Source of the DNA: Glycomyces tritici
GTDB lineage: Bacteria > Actinomycetota > Actinomycetes > Mycobacteriales > Micromonosporaceae
DNA: 64,000 nucleotides
Assembly (NCBI RefSeq): GCF_030403505.1
Contig: NZ_JAUEMJ010000005.1
Coordinates: forward strand, 390,876 to 454,875
Reading direction: 5' to 3'
Below, in pieces: positions 44,048 through 53,177 of the stretch (position 1 is its first letter; each line of letters opens with the position of its first letter). Position numbers and translations under genes: made by a program. Below the pieces are notes generated by a model that did no database searches, had not been told where the DNA came from, and worked only from the letters and a program-made list of their open reading frames with translations.

Positions 44048-45043
44048 TCAGCGGGTGGACTCGCGGACCTTCAGCTCGAACGGGGCGGTGTGGTCCTCGG
44101 GGGGCCGGGACGGGTCCTCCAGGCGGGAGGCGATGAGCTCGACCGCCTTCTCGGCCATCCAGCGGTGCCCCGGTGCGATCGTGGACAGCGAAGGGGTCAG
44201 GAACTCGCTGACGGAGATGTCGTCGAAGCCGACCACGCGCACGTCCTCGGGGCAGCGCAGGCCGAGGTCGGTCAGGCCGCGCATGACGCCGATCGCGACG
44301 GAGTCGGTGATGGCCACGACGCCGTCGAAATCGACGCCCGCCTCGTGCAGGTCGTGGATCGCCCGGCGGCCGGTCTCCTGCCCCATGCCCGACAGGCACA
44401 CCAGCGCCGGGTCCACGGGGATCCCCGCCGCCTTCAACGCCTCCGTGTAGCCCCGGTAGCGGCGCGAACCCACGTGCACGCCTTCGAGGCTCCACCCGGT
44501 CACGTTGGCGATGCGGGTGCACCCGCGCTCGATCAGGTGCTCGGTGGCCGCGCGCGACCCGGCCTCGTTGTTCATGCCCACGTGGTCGATGGACTGCCCG
44601 TAGTCCCGTTCGCCGAGCATCACGATCGGGAAGTCGGCCCACGTGTGGGCCTGCTCCCGCGGATCGATGATCACGGCGCTGATGATGAGCCCGTCGAACT
44701 GCAGCCGGTGCGACTGCGAGATCGCCTCGGCCTCGCCTTCGGCGGCCGCCCCGGTCTGCTCGATGGCCACGTGGAAGCCCTTGGCGGCGGCCGCGGCGAT
44801 CACATGCTCGCCGAGCACGCCGAAGTACGGCTGGTCGACGCCGGGGACGGCGAGGCCGATGACCCCGGTGCGCCCGGCCTTGAGCGTGCGGGCGTTGACG
44901 TTGAGGCGGTAACCGGACTGCTGGACGGCTTCGAGCACGCGCCGGCGCACGGGGTCGCTCACCCCGGGCCGGTTGTTGACCACATTGGATACCGTCATCT
45001 TCGACACCCCGGCCAGCCGCGCCACGTCGCTCATCGTCACCAT
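44048..45043 (-). CDS. LacI family transcriptional regulator
   Basis: 331 aa. The HTH begins MSDVARLAGVSKMTVSNVVN with hinge region YRLNVNARTLKAGRTG, then a periplasmic-binding-like effector domain (AVIIDPREQAHTWADFPI region, CPEDVRVVGFDDISVSEFL near the C-terminus). It lies 37 bp downstream of two GH51 arabinofuranosidase genes on the same strand, so it is probably the last gene of their operon and self-regulated. A LacI-type operator is upstream of the first GH51 gene (48917-48930). Confidence 0.92.
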   Translation of the reverse strand: MVTMSDVARLAGVSKMTVSNVVNNRPGVSDPVRRRVLEAVQQSGYRLNVNARTLKAGRTGVIGLAVPGVDQPYFGVLGEHVIAAAAAKGFHVAIEQTGAAAEGEAEAISQSHRLQFDGLIISAVIIDPREQAHTWADFPIVMLGERDYGQSIDHVGMNNEAGSRAATEHLIERGCTRIANVTGWSLEGVHVGSRRYRGYTEALKAAGIPVDPALVCLSGMGQETGRRAIHDLHEAGVDFDGVVAITDSVAIGVMRGLTDLGLRCPEDVRVVGFDDISVSEFLTPSLSTIAPGHRWMAEKAVELIASRLEDPSRPPEDHTAPFELKVRESTR

Positions 45044-45080
45044 CGGTTACCGCCTCTCATGCTGCGCGCCTATCTTCCCA

Positions 45081-47342
45081 TCATCCGAGCGGACGCACGA
45101 CGGCCGTCGCGAACGACCACGGCGGCAGCTCCAGGTCGAAGCCGCCGTCGCCCTCCACCCGGAAGTCCACAGGAGTCACCGGAGCGGCCTCGTGCGGGCG
45201 TCCCTCGTCGGGCCCGGCGCCCGCCAGGAGCCGCACCGCCGCGGTGGCCGGACCGGGGTCGGGCAGTGCCACCGCGGCCGTGCGTGCGGTGCCGGTGGCG
45301 TTGACCATGCGCACCACGTACTCGCCGCCGTCGCGTGACAGCGCCCCGGCGACGACCCGCTGCTCGGGCCGCAGGTCCTGCTCGTAGTCGTGCCGCAGCT
45401 CGCCGTCGACCCAGACCTGGACGCGCGGGCCGTCCAGGCGGATGCGCATCCGCACCGGCACGCCGGTCGTGACGCCCCGCCACGGGAGCGGTCCGTGGTC
45501 GTTCTCGCCGATCCCGTCGTCGCTGCGGGCCACCGCGGTGGACTTGTTCTGCCAGCCGCCGATGTGCACTTCCAGGAAGCTCTGGGGCGCTTCGGGGCCG
45601 AGGACGACGGTGAAGCCTTCGACGCCGTCCTGCTGGACCGCCTCGAACTCCAGTTCGGCGGCTCCCGGGTCGATGCCGCCGAGGAGCACGCCTTCGCCGT
45701 CGGCGCGGGTGATCACGTCCGGCAGGCGGTGCCCGTTCAGGACGACGCCGGAGTACGCGACGGTGGCGCGGCCCGAACGCAGCCGCACGGTGCCCTCGCG
45801 GGGGAGGGACACCGGAACCGGCTGCGCGCCTTCGAGTTCGACGGCGTGCACGCGCGTTCCGCGCTCGGCACCGAACATCTGCTGCACGTGGTAGGAGGCG
45901 CTCGGCAGCACTTCGTCCGCGTTGAAGTAGATGAGGTCCGGCGTCCACTGCGTATGCCCGGCCCGCGCCAGCAGCGGCGCATACGAGGCCAGCCTGACCA
46001 CCTCGGGGCGGCGCTCGAGGCCGATCATGTAGGCCGCCTCGGCCAGCGCCGAGCGCACGGTGTTCGACCGGGCCGCGTACTCGCCGAGGTAGACCTTCGC
46101 CCCGTCCGGGTCGTACGCCTGGTACCGGTCGATGTTCTGGTGGAACCAGCGGGGGATCTGATAGCCGTGCTCGTCGACCATCGGGGTGCCGCGCTCGCGC
46201 GCGTACGCCCAACCGGCCTCGTAGTCGGGCCCGAACGGCTGCGGGCCGGAGGTGCCGATGACCGTGATCTCCGGGTGCGCCGCCTGCACGGCGTCCTCGA
46301 TGCGCGCGTAGCGGTCCCGGAAGTCGTCGGTGATCTGGTCCTCGTTGCCGATGCCGAGGTAGCGCACGCCGAACGGCTCGGGGTGGCCGAGCTCGGCCCG
46401 CTTCGCGCCCCAGGGGGTGTCGGTGCCGCCGTTGGCGAACTCGACAAGGTCGAGTACGTCCTGGATGTAGGCGTCCATTTCGGACTCGGGGATCGGGTGC
46501 GGGCCGCCGGGGGAGTTCTGGCAGCACACGCCCGCCGCGACGATGGGGACCGGCGTCGCGCCCGTGGCCAGGCACAGCTCGAAGTACTCGACGTACCCGA
46601 TCTGGCGGGACTGGTGGTAGCCCCAGACGTTGCGGATCTGCTCGCGCTCGTGGCGCGGCCCGATCGTGCGCTTCCAGTGGTACATGTTGTCGAGGCCGTA
46701 CCCGTGCGCCAGGCACCCGCCGGGGAAGCGGATGAAGCTGGGCTTCAGGTCCTGCAAAGTCCGGAGCAGGTCCGCCCGGAATGTCAGCGGCTCACCGTCG
46801 GCCCCTATGGGCCGCAAGGAGACCGCGTCGATGTCGACGGTCGCGCCCGCCGGTACGGCGAGACGCAGCTCGCCGCGGCCGTCGGCCGAGGCCTCCAGGT
46901 CGAGCTCCAGGCGCCGCCAGCCGCCCGCCTCGACGGCGAGGTCGCCGATGGCCGCGCCGCCGCACGCCTGCACGGCGATGGCGGTCGGCGCATCAGCGCG
47001 GGCGAACAGCGACAGGCGCAGCCGCCCCCCTCTGACCGCCCGCACGCCGTCCCAGCCGCCGTTCTCGATCGCCGCCGGGCCGGTCAGGTGCGCATAATGC
47101 CCGTTGTTCGGGTGGAGCGGCGCCTCGGTGCGGACCTCGACCCCGCCCGTGGCCGTCCATCCGGTCAGCGCATGGAACCCGTCGCGCTCGGCCGGATCGA
47201 ACTCGAAGTCGCCGTTGCGGACCAGCTCGGCGTTGAGTCCGCCGTCGAGGGCGTCGTTCAGGTCCTCGATGAACAGCCCCCACAGGTCGGGGGCCGCGGC
47301 GGCGCCGGCGGCGCCGACGCGGACGGTGAAGCGCTCGCTCAC
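45081..47342 (-). CDS. GH51-like alpha-L-arabinofuranosidase, long multidomain form
   Basis: 753 aa from GTG 47342, overlapping the previous stop by 4 nt (GTGA). Longer in-frame starts run antisense-like through the neighbour and are not used. The N-terminal region has [20 protein letters not shown], then a CBM-like insert (about residues 50-130). The (beta/alpha)8 core carries [10 protein letters not shown] (acid/base Glu) and [10 protein letters not shown] (nucleophile Glu). The C-terminal part holds a concanavalin-like sandwich and the GH51 beta domain. No signal peptide, so it acts on imported arabino-oligosaccharides or is exported by other means. Confidence 0.87.
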   Translation of the reverse strand: MSERFTVRVGAAGAAAAPDLWGLFIEDLNDALDGGLNAELVRNGDFEFDPAERDGFHALTGWTATGGVEVRTEAPLHPNNGHYAHLTGPAAIENGGWDGVRAVRGGRLRLSLFARADAPTAIAVQACGGAAIGDLAVEAGGWRRLELDLEASADGRGELRLAVPAGATVDIDAVSLRPIGADGEPLTFRADLLRTLQDLKPSFIRFPGGCLAHGYGLDNMYHWKRTIGPRHEREQIRNVWGYHQSRQIGYVEYFELCLATGATPVPIVAAGVCCQNSPGGPHPIPESEMDAYIQDVLDLVEFANGGTDTPWGAKRAELGHPEPFGVRYLGIGNEDQITDDFRDRYARIEDAVQAAHPEITVIGTSGPQPFGPDYEAGWAYARERGTPMVDEHGYQIPRWFHQNIDRYQAYDPDGAKVYLGEYAARSNTVRSALAEAAYMIGLERRPEVVRLASYAPLLARAGHTQWTPDLIYFNADEVLPSASYHVQQMFGAERGTRVHAVELEGAQPVPVSLPREGTVRLRSGRATVAYSGVVLNGHRLPDVITRADGEGVLLGGIDPGAAELEFEAVQQDGVEGFTVVLGPEAPQSFLEVHIGGWQNKSTAVARSDDGIGENDHGPLPWRGVTTGVPVRMRIRLDGPRVQVWVDGELRHDYEQDLRPEQRVVAGALSRDGGEYVVRMVNATGTARTAAVALPDPGPATAAVRLLAGAGPDEGRPHEAAPVTPVDFRVEGDGGFDLELPPWSFATAVVRPLG

Positions 47343-48868
47343 GCGAGCGTGCCCGCAACGGTGACGAACGAGTGCGCCGGCAGGTGCACGCGCAGCTTCG
47401 TGCCGTCGAGCGTCACGCCGTCGTACTTCTGCGGCGCCACGGCCTCGAGCTGCTCGGGCGTGTTGTGGCTCTGCAGGGTGTCGGCCGTGAGGACGAGCGA
47501 CTCGATGTCGCCGAGGCCGCCGCCGCGCAGGTCGATCTCGACGTCCTGCGCCGCTTGGGCGTCCAGGTTGGACAGCGAGACGAGCAGGCGGCCGTCCTTG
47601 CGGGAGGCCGAGACCGAGACCGTCTCCAGTTCCTTGCCGTCGACCTCGCGGGTCGGGACGCCCGCCGGGGTGTCCACGCGCAGCGACGCGGCGTCCTGGT
47701 GGCCCTTGTTCATCTGGAACACGTGGTAGGTCGGCGTCAGCACCAGCGCGCCCGAGTCCGGGTCGGTGAGGATCATCGCCTGCAGCACGTTCACCGTCTG
47801 CGCGATGTTCGCCATGATGAGGCGGTCGGCGTGCTTGTGGAAGATGTCGAAGTGGAGGCTCGCCACGAGCGCGTCGCGCATCGTGTTCTGCTGGTACAGG
47901 AACCCGGGGTTGGTGCCGGGCTCGACGTTCCACCAGGTGCCCCACTCGTCCATGACGATCCCGATCTCCTTCTTCGGGTCGTACAGGTCCATGACGTTGG
48001 CGTGGCCGGTCAGCAGCTCGTCGGTGCGGTTGGCCTTGAGCATCGTCGTGTAGTACTCGTCGTCGGTGAAGACGGTCGCGGCGCCCTTGTCGGCCCAGTC
48101 GCCCGCGATCGTGTAGTAGTGGATCGAGAGTGCCTGGTAGAGCGGGCGCTCGACGCGCTGGCAGCCGAGGTGGCTCAGCTGCTTCATGAGGGTCTCGGTC
48201 CAGCCGTAGTCGGCGTCGGCGGCACCGGCGGCGATGCGGTAGAGCTTGTTGTCGCCGTAGTTGCGGCAGTAGGTGGCGTACTTGCGGGCGTCCATCGCGT
48301 ACTGCTCGGCGGTCATGTTGCCGCCGCAGCCCCAGGTCTCGTTGCCCAGGCCCCAGAACTTGACCTTCCAGGGCTCTTCGCGGCCGTTCTGCTTGCGCAG
48401 GCGCGCCATGGGCGAGTCGCCCTCGCGGGTGATGTACTCGACCCACTCGCTCATCTCGCGGACGGTGCCGGAGCCGACGTTGCCGGAGATGTACGGCTCG
48501 GTCTCCAGCAGCTCGCACAGGTCCATGAACTCGTGGGTGCCGAAGTGGTTGTTCTCCTCGACGCCGCCCCAGTGGGTGTTGACCATGACGGCGCGGTCCT
48601 CCTTGGGACCGATGCCGTCCATCCAGTGGTACTCGTCGGCGAAGCAGCCGCCGGGCCAGCGCAGGTTGGGGATGTCGAGGGCGCGGAGGGCCTCGACGAC
48701 GTCGAGGCGGATGCCGCGCACGTTGGGGATGGCGGAGTCCTCGCCGACGTAGAAGCCGCCGTAGATGCAGCGTCCCAGGTGCTCGGCGAAGTGGCCGTAC
48801 ACGTGCTTGCTGATCTTGGGGCCTTCGATGTCGACGTTGATGACGGCGGAGACGGCATCGGTGCTCAT
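47339..48868 (-). CDS. GH51 alpha-L-arabinofuranosidase
   Basis: 509 aa from ATG 48868 after AGGAAGG, the normal length of cytoplasmic GH51 enzymes. Segments [20 protein letters not shown] and [14 protein letters not shown] are typical. Acid/base E177 lies in GLGNETWG and nucleophile E308 in VMDEWGTWW. No signal peptide. Removes arabinofuranosyl units from arabinan or arabinoxylan oligosaccharides taken up by the cell. First gene of the GH51-GH51-lacI operon. Confidence 0.95.
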   Translation of the reverse strand: MSTDAVSAVINVDIEGPKISKHVYGHFAEHLGRCIYGGFYVGEDSAIPNVRGIRLDVVEALRALDIPNLRWPGGCFADEYHWMDGIGPKEDRAVMVNTHWGGVEENNHFGTHEFMDLCELLETEPYISGNVGSGTVREMSEWVEYITREGDSPMARLRKQNGREEPWKVKFWGLGNETWGCGGNMTAEQYAMDARKYATYCRNYGDNKLYRIAAGAADADYGWTETLMKQLSHLGCQRVERPLYQALSIHYYTIAGDWADKGAATVFTDDEYYTTMLKANRTDELLTGHANVMDLYDPKKEIGIVMDEWGTWWNVEPGTNPGFLYQQNTMRDALVASLHFDIFHKHADRLIMANIAQTVNVLQAMILTDPDSGALVLTPTYHVFQMNKGHQDAASLRVDTPAGVPTREVDGKELETVSVSASRKDGRLLVSLSNLDAQAAQDVEIDLRGGGLGDIESLVLTADTLQSHNTPEQLEAVAPQKYDGVTLDGTKLRVHLPAHSFVTVAGTLA

Positions 48869-48916
48869 GGGGAGCCTTCCTGGTGACTGGAGCGGTGGTG
48901 CGCAGGCGTTCGCGAT

Positions 48917-48930
48917 CTTTATCGGTAAAG
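48917..48930 (-). promoter_or_regulatory. LacI-type operator CTTTATCGGTAAAG upstream of the GH51 operon
   Basis: The 14-bp dyad has 12 symmetric positions with CG at its centre, the classic LacI-family form, and lies 48 bp before the first GH51 start. The LacI regulator at 44048 is the natural candidate to bind it. Confidence 0.6.
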
Positions 48931-49045
48931 CGCGGTTCACTCTACCCGGTCGCCCACCCGCCGTGTCAATACCGGCGCACCCGCGAATCCCGGCGTCCCG
49001 CGCAATGAGCACCACCGGACACCCGTGGACACCGGAAGGGATTCC

Positions 49046-49156
49046 GTGATTCCATGCGGCATGGCCGAAAGCACCCCCAGACCCGTCGCACCCGACCACC
49101 CGACCACCGAGCGCGCGACCAGCACGTTCCCCACCCGCGCCGCCGTCGACGCCTAG
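49046..49156 (+). CDS. Candidate 36-aa small ORF upstream of pnuC
   Basis: GTG at 49046 lies five bases after GGAAGGG. The frame is in phase with an ATG at 49061 and ends TAG at 49156, 24 bp before pnuC. The peptide reads [10 protein letters not shown] then Pro/Thr/Ala-rich. It contains the 13-bp dyad at 49052-49064. It could be a leader peptide or chance. No similarity recognised. Confidence 0.25.
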   Translation: MIPCGMAESTPRPVAPDHPTTERATSTFPTRAAVDA

Positions 49157-49180
49157 CAGTCCCCGAGAGGACCGCCCCTC

Positions 49181-49825
49181 ATGAACGCCCTCATGGAAAT
49201 CCTCTACCTCCCCCTGTTCACGATCGCCGGAGTCCCCACCACCCTCGCCGAAGGCCTCGCCTTCATCACCGGGGCGCTCTGCGTCTGGCTCGTCGCCCGC
49301 CAGCACGTCGCCAACTGGGGCATCGGCATCGCCAACTGCCTGCTCTTCATCCTGATCTTCACCGACAGCGGCCTCTACGCCGACGCCGGACTCCAACTCG
49401 TCTTCATCGCCCTCGGCGCCTACGGCTGGTGGAACTGGGTCAAAGGCGGCGGACCCGCCGACGACCGGCTACCGGTCAGCCGCACCGACCGTGTCGAGTG
49501 GGCCGGACTGATCGGTGCAGGGTGCATCGGCTGGGCGGTCATCGCGGCGCTCCTCGGCTGGTTCACCGATTCGACGGTCGCCGAGTGGGACGCCCTCACC
49601 ACCGTGCTCTCGCTCATGGCCACCTACGGCCAGTGCCGCAAGCGGGTCGAATCCTGGTACCTGTGGATCGCGGCCGACATCGTGTACGTCCCGCTCTACG
49701 CGTACAAGGGCCTCTACCTCACCTCGATCCTCTACATCGGATTCATGGCGCTGTGCGTCCTCGGCCTCCGCAACTGGAGGAAGGACCTCGAGGCCCAGGC
49801 CGAACCGGTGGGAGCCGCCGCATGA
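49181..49825 (+). CDS. pnuC: PnuC-type nicotinamide riboside transporter
   Basis: 214 aa from ATG 49181, preceded by GAGAGGA. Seven or so hydrophobic segments with the PnuC pattern: [16 protein letters not shown] near the centre, [10 protein letters not shown] after it, and the C-terminal [19 protein letters not shown] followed by [15 protein letters not shown]. Imports nicotinamide riboside for NAD salvage. The stop overlaps the start of the nadR-like gene (ATGA), matching their roles: uptake and phosphorylation/adenylylation. Confidence 0.92.
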   Translation: MNALMEILYLPLFTIAGVPTTLAEGLAFITGALCVWLVARQHVANWGIGIANCLLFILIFTDSGLYADAGLQLVFIALGAYGWWNWVKGGGPADDRLPVSRTDRVEWAGLIGAGCIGWAVIAALLGWFTDSTVAEWDALTTVLSLMATYGQCRKRVESWYLWIAADIVYVPLYAYKGLYLTSILYIGFMALCVLGLRNWRKDLEAQAEPVGAAA

Positions 49826-50901
49826 CCGCACCCGACCACGGCCTCGTCCTCGGCAAGTTCTACCCGCCGCACGCCGGCCACCACCACCTCATCCGCACCG
49901 CCCGGGCCGGATGCCGGCGCCTCACCGTGCTCGTCTCCCACGCCACCGTCGAGAACATCCCGCTCGCGACCCGCATGGCCTGGCTCCAGGAGGCCCACCC
50001 GGACGTGCGGGTCATCGGCACCGTCGACGACGTCCACATGGACCTCAACGACGAGGCGATCTGGCAGGCCCACGTCGCCATCTTCAAAGCGGCCGTTCCC
50101 GAGCGGATCGACGCGCTCTTCACCTCCGAGTCGTACGGCCCGGAACTGGCCCGCCGACTCGGCGCCGTCCACATCGAAGTCGACCAGGACCGCGGCGCGT
50201 TCCCCGTCTCGGGCACCAAGGTCCGGGCCGACCCGGTCGGGAGCTGGGACTACCTCGAAGGCCCCGTCAGGGCCGGCCTCGCCCTCCGCGTCGTCGCCCT
50301 CGGCGCCGAATCCACCGGCACGACCACCATCGCCGAGGCGCTGGCCGCGCACTACCGCGAGCGCGGCGGCGTGTGGTCCCTGACGCGGAGCGTGGAGGAG
50401 TACGGGCGCGCGTTCAGCGAGGAGAAGCTGCTCGCGCTCCGCGCCGAGCGGCCGGACGCGACCTGGGGCGACGTCCGCTTCGCGACCGAGGACTTCCCGC
50501 TGATCGCCGAACGGCAGCACGAACTCGAGGAGCGGGCGGTGCGCCTGGGGGGGCCGGTCCTGTTCTGCGACACGGACGCGTTCGCGACGACGGTCTGGCA
50601 CGAGCGGTACATGGGCGGGCGCAATCCCGCGATCGATGCCGTCGCGGACCGGGTCGCGCACGACCTCTACCTGCTCACCGACCATGAGGGCGTCCCGTTC
50701 GAGGACGACGGCCTCCGCTCCGACGAGCACCTGCGCCCGTGGATGACCGCCCGCTTCGCGGCGGAGCTGGAGCGCACCGGCCGGCGCTACGTGCGACTCC
50801 GAGGCCCGCACGCGGAACGCCTCGAGCGGGCGGTCGAGGCGGTCGACGCGCTCATCGCGAAAGGCTGGCACTTCACGCAGCCGCTCCCCGAATACCGCTG
50901 A
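49822..50901 (+). CDS. nadR: NadR-type NMN adenylyltransferase with nicotinamide riboside kinase-like domain
   Basis: 359 aa from ATG 49822 (ATGA overlap with pnuC). The N-terminal nucleotidyltransferase has GKFYPPHAGHHHL at 11-23 and the C-terminal SGTKVRADP substrate segment. The kinase-like domain starts near 155 and has ALGAESTGTTTIAEAL: the Walker A lysine position is Thr167, so the P-loop is atypical. D...Y/H segments FCDTDAF and DLYLLTDHEGVPFEDDG follow the NRK pattern. No N-terminal DNA-binding domain is present, so it is the enzymatic rather than repressor form. Expected to convert NR/NMN to NAD after PnuC import. Confidence 0.85.
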   Translation: MTAPDHGLVLGKFYPPHAGHHHLIRTARAGCRRLTVLVSHATVENIPLATRMAWLQEAHPDVRVIGTVDDVHMDLNDEAIWQAHVAIFKAAVPERIDALFTSESYGPELARRLGAVHIEVDQDRGAFPVSGTKVRADPVGSWDYLEGPVRAGLALRVVALGAESTGTTTIAEALAAHYRERGGVWSLTRSVEEYGRAFSEEKLLALRAERPDATWGDVRFATEDFPLIAERQHELEERAVRLGGPVLFCDTDAFATTVWHERYMGGRNPAIDAVADRVAHDLYLLTDHEGVPFEDDGLRSDEHLRPWMTARFAAELERTGRRYVRLRGPHAERLERAVEAVDALIAKGWHFTQPLPEYR

Positions 50902-50928
50902 ACGGCATGCGGGGAGCGGCGCCCTCCG

Positions 50929-52902
50929 CTAGACCTCGATGTGGGAGCCGACGATGATCGTGCGGTCCCTCGGGAGCTGGAAGTGCTCGGCCGCATCGGA
51001 GGTGATGTGGGAGGTGGCGATGAACAGGTGCTTGCGCCAGGTCGCCATGGTCGGCTCCGGGCCGCATCGCAGCTGGATCGTGGAGAGGAAGTAGGTGGCC
51101 TTGTCCAGGCGCAGCTTCCGCCCCTCGGCCTGCACCGGGCTCACCAGCCGCAGCGCCCGCGGCACGTCAGGGGTCTCGGCGTAGCCGAAGCGGGCGGTCA
51201 CGTGGATGACCGAGTCCTGGCAGTCGCCCAGGTCGTCGACGACGATCCGCTCGTCGTCGGGCACGCGCGGCACCGGTTCGGTCTGGACCGCGAGCACGAT
51301 GGTCTGCGCGTACCGGGCGTGGTTGAGCTCCAGTGCCGCCCGCAGCGCCAGCGGCGCGGTGTCCTTGCCGCGCCCCAGGTACACCCCGGTGCCGGGCACT
51401 TGGGCGGCCTTGGGCTCGCCCCGGCGCATCTTCTCGACGAACTCGCGCAGCGGGCCTTCGCGGCGTTCGCGCTCGTCCGAGACCACCTGCCGCCCGCGCT
51501 TCCACGTGATCATCACGGTGAACGCGGTGAGGCCGATGAGCAGCGGCAGCCACGCCCCGTGGACGATCTTCGTGCTGCTCGCGGCCAGGAAGGTCACGTT
51601 GATCGCCAGCAGCAGCCCGCCGCCGGTCGCGAGGATCCACATCGGGGTGTTCCAGCGCTTGCGGGCGAGGTAGAGGAAGAGGACCGTGACGATGACGATG
51701 GTGCCGATCACGGCCATGCCGTAGGCGAACGCCAGCGACTCCGAGGTGCGGAAGGCGAACACCAGGGTCAGCACGGAGACCATGAGGAGCCAGTTGATCC
51801 ACGGCACGTAGATCTGGCCGTAGTGGTGCTCGGAGGTGTGCGCGATCCGCAGGCGCGGCAGGTAGCCGAGTTCGGAGGCCTGCGCGGCGACGGAGAAGGC
51901 ACCGCTGATGACGGCCTGGGAGGCGATCACGGTCGCCGTCGCGGCCAGCACGAGCAGCGGGATGCGCGCCCATCCGGGGGCGAGGAGGAAGAAGGAGCCG
52001 GAGATGTTGCCGGTGTCGTCCAGGATGAGCGCGCCCTGGCCCATGTAGTTGAGCAGGAGCGCGGGGAAGACCATGAACAGCCAGGCCCGGGAGATCGGCT
52101 TGCGCCCGAAGTGGCCCATGTCGGCGTACAGCGCCTCGGCGCCGGTGAAGGTCAGGATGACCGCGGCGAGGGCGAAGAACGCGATGTTGAAGTGGCCGAA
52201 CAGGAAGTCGATCGCGTAGGTGGGGGAGAGGGCCCGGAGGATCTCGGGGTTGCGGGCGATGCCGCCGGCGCCCAGGACGGCGAGTGCGGTGAACCAGGCG
52301 ATCATCACGGGTCCGAACCAGCGGCCGATGACCGCGGTGCCCTTGCGCTGGAAGGCGAACAGCAGCACGATGATCACGGCGGTGGCGGGGATGACGAACG
52401 TCTCGAGGTCGGGGTTGACCGTCTTGACGCCCTCGACGGCGGAGAGCACCGAGATCGCGGGGGTGATCATACTGTCGCCCAGGAACAGGGCGGCGCCGAA
52501 GATGCCGAGCCCGGCGAGGAAGAACCCGGTCTTGCGGCCGCGCCCCTGGCTGTGGCGGCGGATCAGCGTGATGAGGGCCATGATGCCGCCCTCGCCGTCG
52601 TTGTCGGTGCGCATCGCGAAGCCGACGTAGAAGACGGTCACGATGAGCATGAGCGACCAGAAGATCAGCGAGATGATGCCGTAGACGTTCTCGGTGCTGA
52701 CGGGCACCGGGTGGGGGTCGGCGGGGTTGAAGATCGTCTGCAGCGCGTAGATCGGGCTGGTGCCGATGTCGCCGTAGACGATGCCGAGGGCGCCCACGAC
52801 GAGGGCGAGTCGCGTGGCGCCGCCGGCCGAGGTTCTTCGCGGGTCCTTCGGCGGGGGTGCGAGGCCGGGATCGGCGGGTACTGCAGTGCTCAGAGCGGTC
52901 AC
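50929..52902 (-). CDS. kup: KUP-family potassium uptake transporter
   Basis: 657 aa with about 12 TM segments and a soluble C-terminal region. The family hallmark GIVYGDIGTSPIYAL is near residues 39-54, and GDSMITPAISVLSAVEG follows. K+/H+ symport is the usual mode. The start at ATG 52902 has GGAAAGGAG upstream. The next 275 bp contain the start region of the divergent GH5 gene and I found no riboswitch there. Convergent with nadR. Confidence 0.94.
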   Translation of the reverse strand: MTALSTAVPADPGLAPPPKDPRRTSAGGATRLALVVGALGIVYGDIGTSPIYALQTIFNPADPHPVPVSTENVYGIISLIFWSLMLIVTVFYVGFAMRTDNDGEGGIMALITLIRRHSQGRGRKTGFFLAGLGIFGAALFLGDSMITPAISVLSAVEGVKTVNPDLETFVIPATAVIIVLLFAFQRKGTAVIGRWFGPVMIAWFTALAVLGAGGIARNPEILRALSPTYAIDFLFGHFNIAFFALAAVILTFTGAEALYADMGHFGRKPISRAWLFMVFPALLLNYMGQGALILDDTGNISGSFFLLAPGWARIPLLVLAATATVIASQAVISGAFSVAAQASELGYLPRLRIAHTSEHHYGQIYVPWINWLLMVSVLTLVFAFRTSESLAFAYGMAVIGTIVIVTVLFLYLARKRWNTPMWILATGGGLLLAINVTFLAASSTKIVHGAWLPLLIGLTAFTVMITWKRGRQVVSDERERREGPLREFVEKMRRGEPKAAQVPGTGVYLGRGKDTAPLALRAALELNHARYAQTIVLAVQTEPVPRVPDDERIVVDDLGDCQDSVIHVTARFGYAETPDVPRALRLVSPVQAEGRKLRLDKATYFLSTIQLRCGPEPTMATWRKHLFIATSHITSDAAEHFQLPRDRTIIVGSHIEV

Positions 52903-53077
52903 GGGGCAAGCTCCTTTCCGCAGCCGGATGCTAGTCCGCGGAATGGGGTGAAAACGGGTTCGCGACCGCCCCTCGCGATTTCATACGCTTTCTTGACGCC
53001 GATTGCGCCGCTGTATACGCGCTGTTGACGGTCTCGGATCCTGCAATCGGATGTCAAACATCGACATAATTCAATGC

Positions 53078-53132
53078 TTGACCTAAGGGTTGGCCGGTGT
53101 CATAATTTGGGCGGATGAAAGCGCTTCCATCC
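53078..53132 (+). promoter_or_regulatory. Promoter with a CRE-like LacI-family operator at the transcription start, for the GH5-ricinB gene
   Basis: -35 TTGACC (53078-53083) and -10 CATAAT (53101-53106) are separated by exactly 17 bp. The near-perfect dyad GGATGAAAGCGCTTCCATCC (53113-53132) lies over the expected start point. Its core TGAAAGCGCTTCCA fits the LacI/CcpA catabolite-response consensus. This makes the ATG at 53115 an unlikely start and supports 53178. Confidence 0.6.
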
Positions 53133-53177
53133 ACCTGCTCCCTCACGCGTGCACACGCACGAGATAGGCCGGCCCTC

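Larger units (their letters stand above)
48869..49180. other. Intergenic region between the GH51 operon and pnuC
   Basis: Besides the LacI-type operator near the GH51 start, it holds a perfect 13-bp dyad CCATGC-G-GCATGG (49052-49064) and a candidate 36-codon reading frame ahead of pnuC. I see no known riboswitch pattern. The rest shows nothing I can support. Confidence 0.5.

Noticed and set aside
47343..48518. Extension of the long GH51 frame upstream to 48518
   Set aside because: It overlaps the complete first GH51 gene in another frame; the GTG at 47342 gives the family N-terminus.
35705..48868. CRISPR, phage or secondary-metabolite cluster in the carbohydrate section
   Set aside because: No repeat-spacer pattern, no phage genes, and no PKS/NRPS/RiPP core genes were found.
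52903..53077. Riboswitch (for example c-di-AMP type) upstream of kup
   Set aside because: I could not find conserved helices or motifs; only ordinary intergenic sequence is seen.
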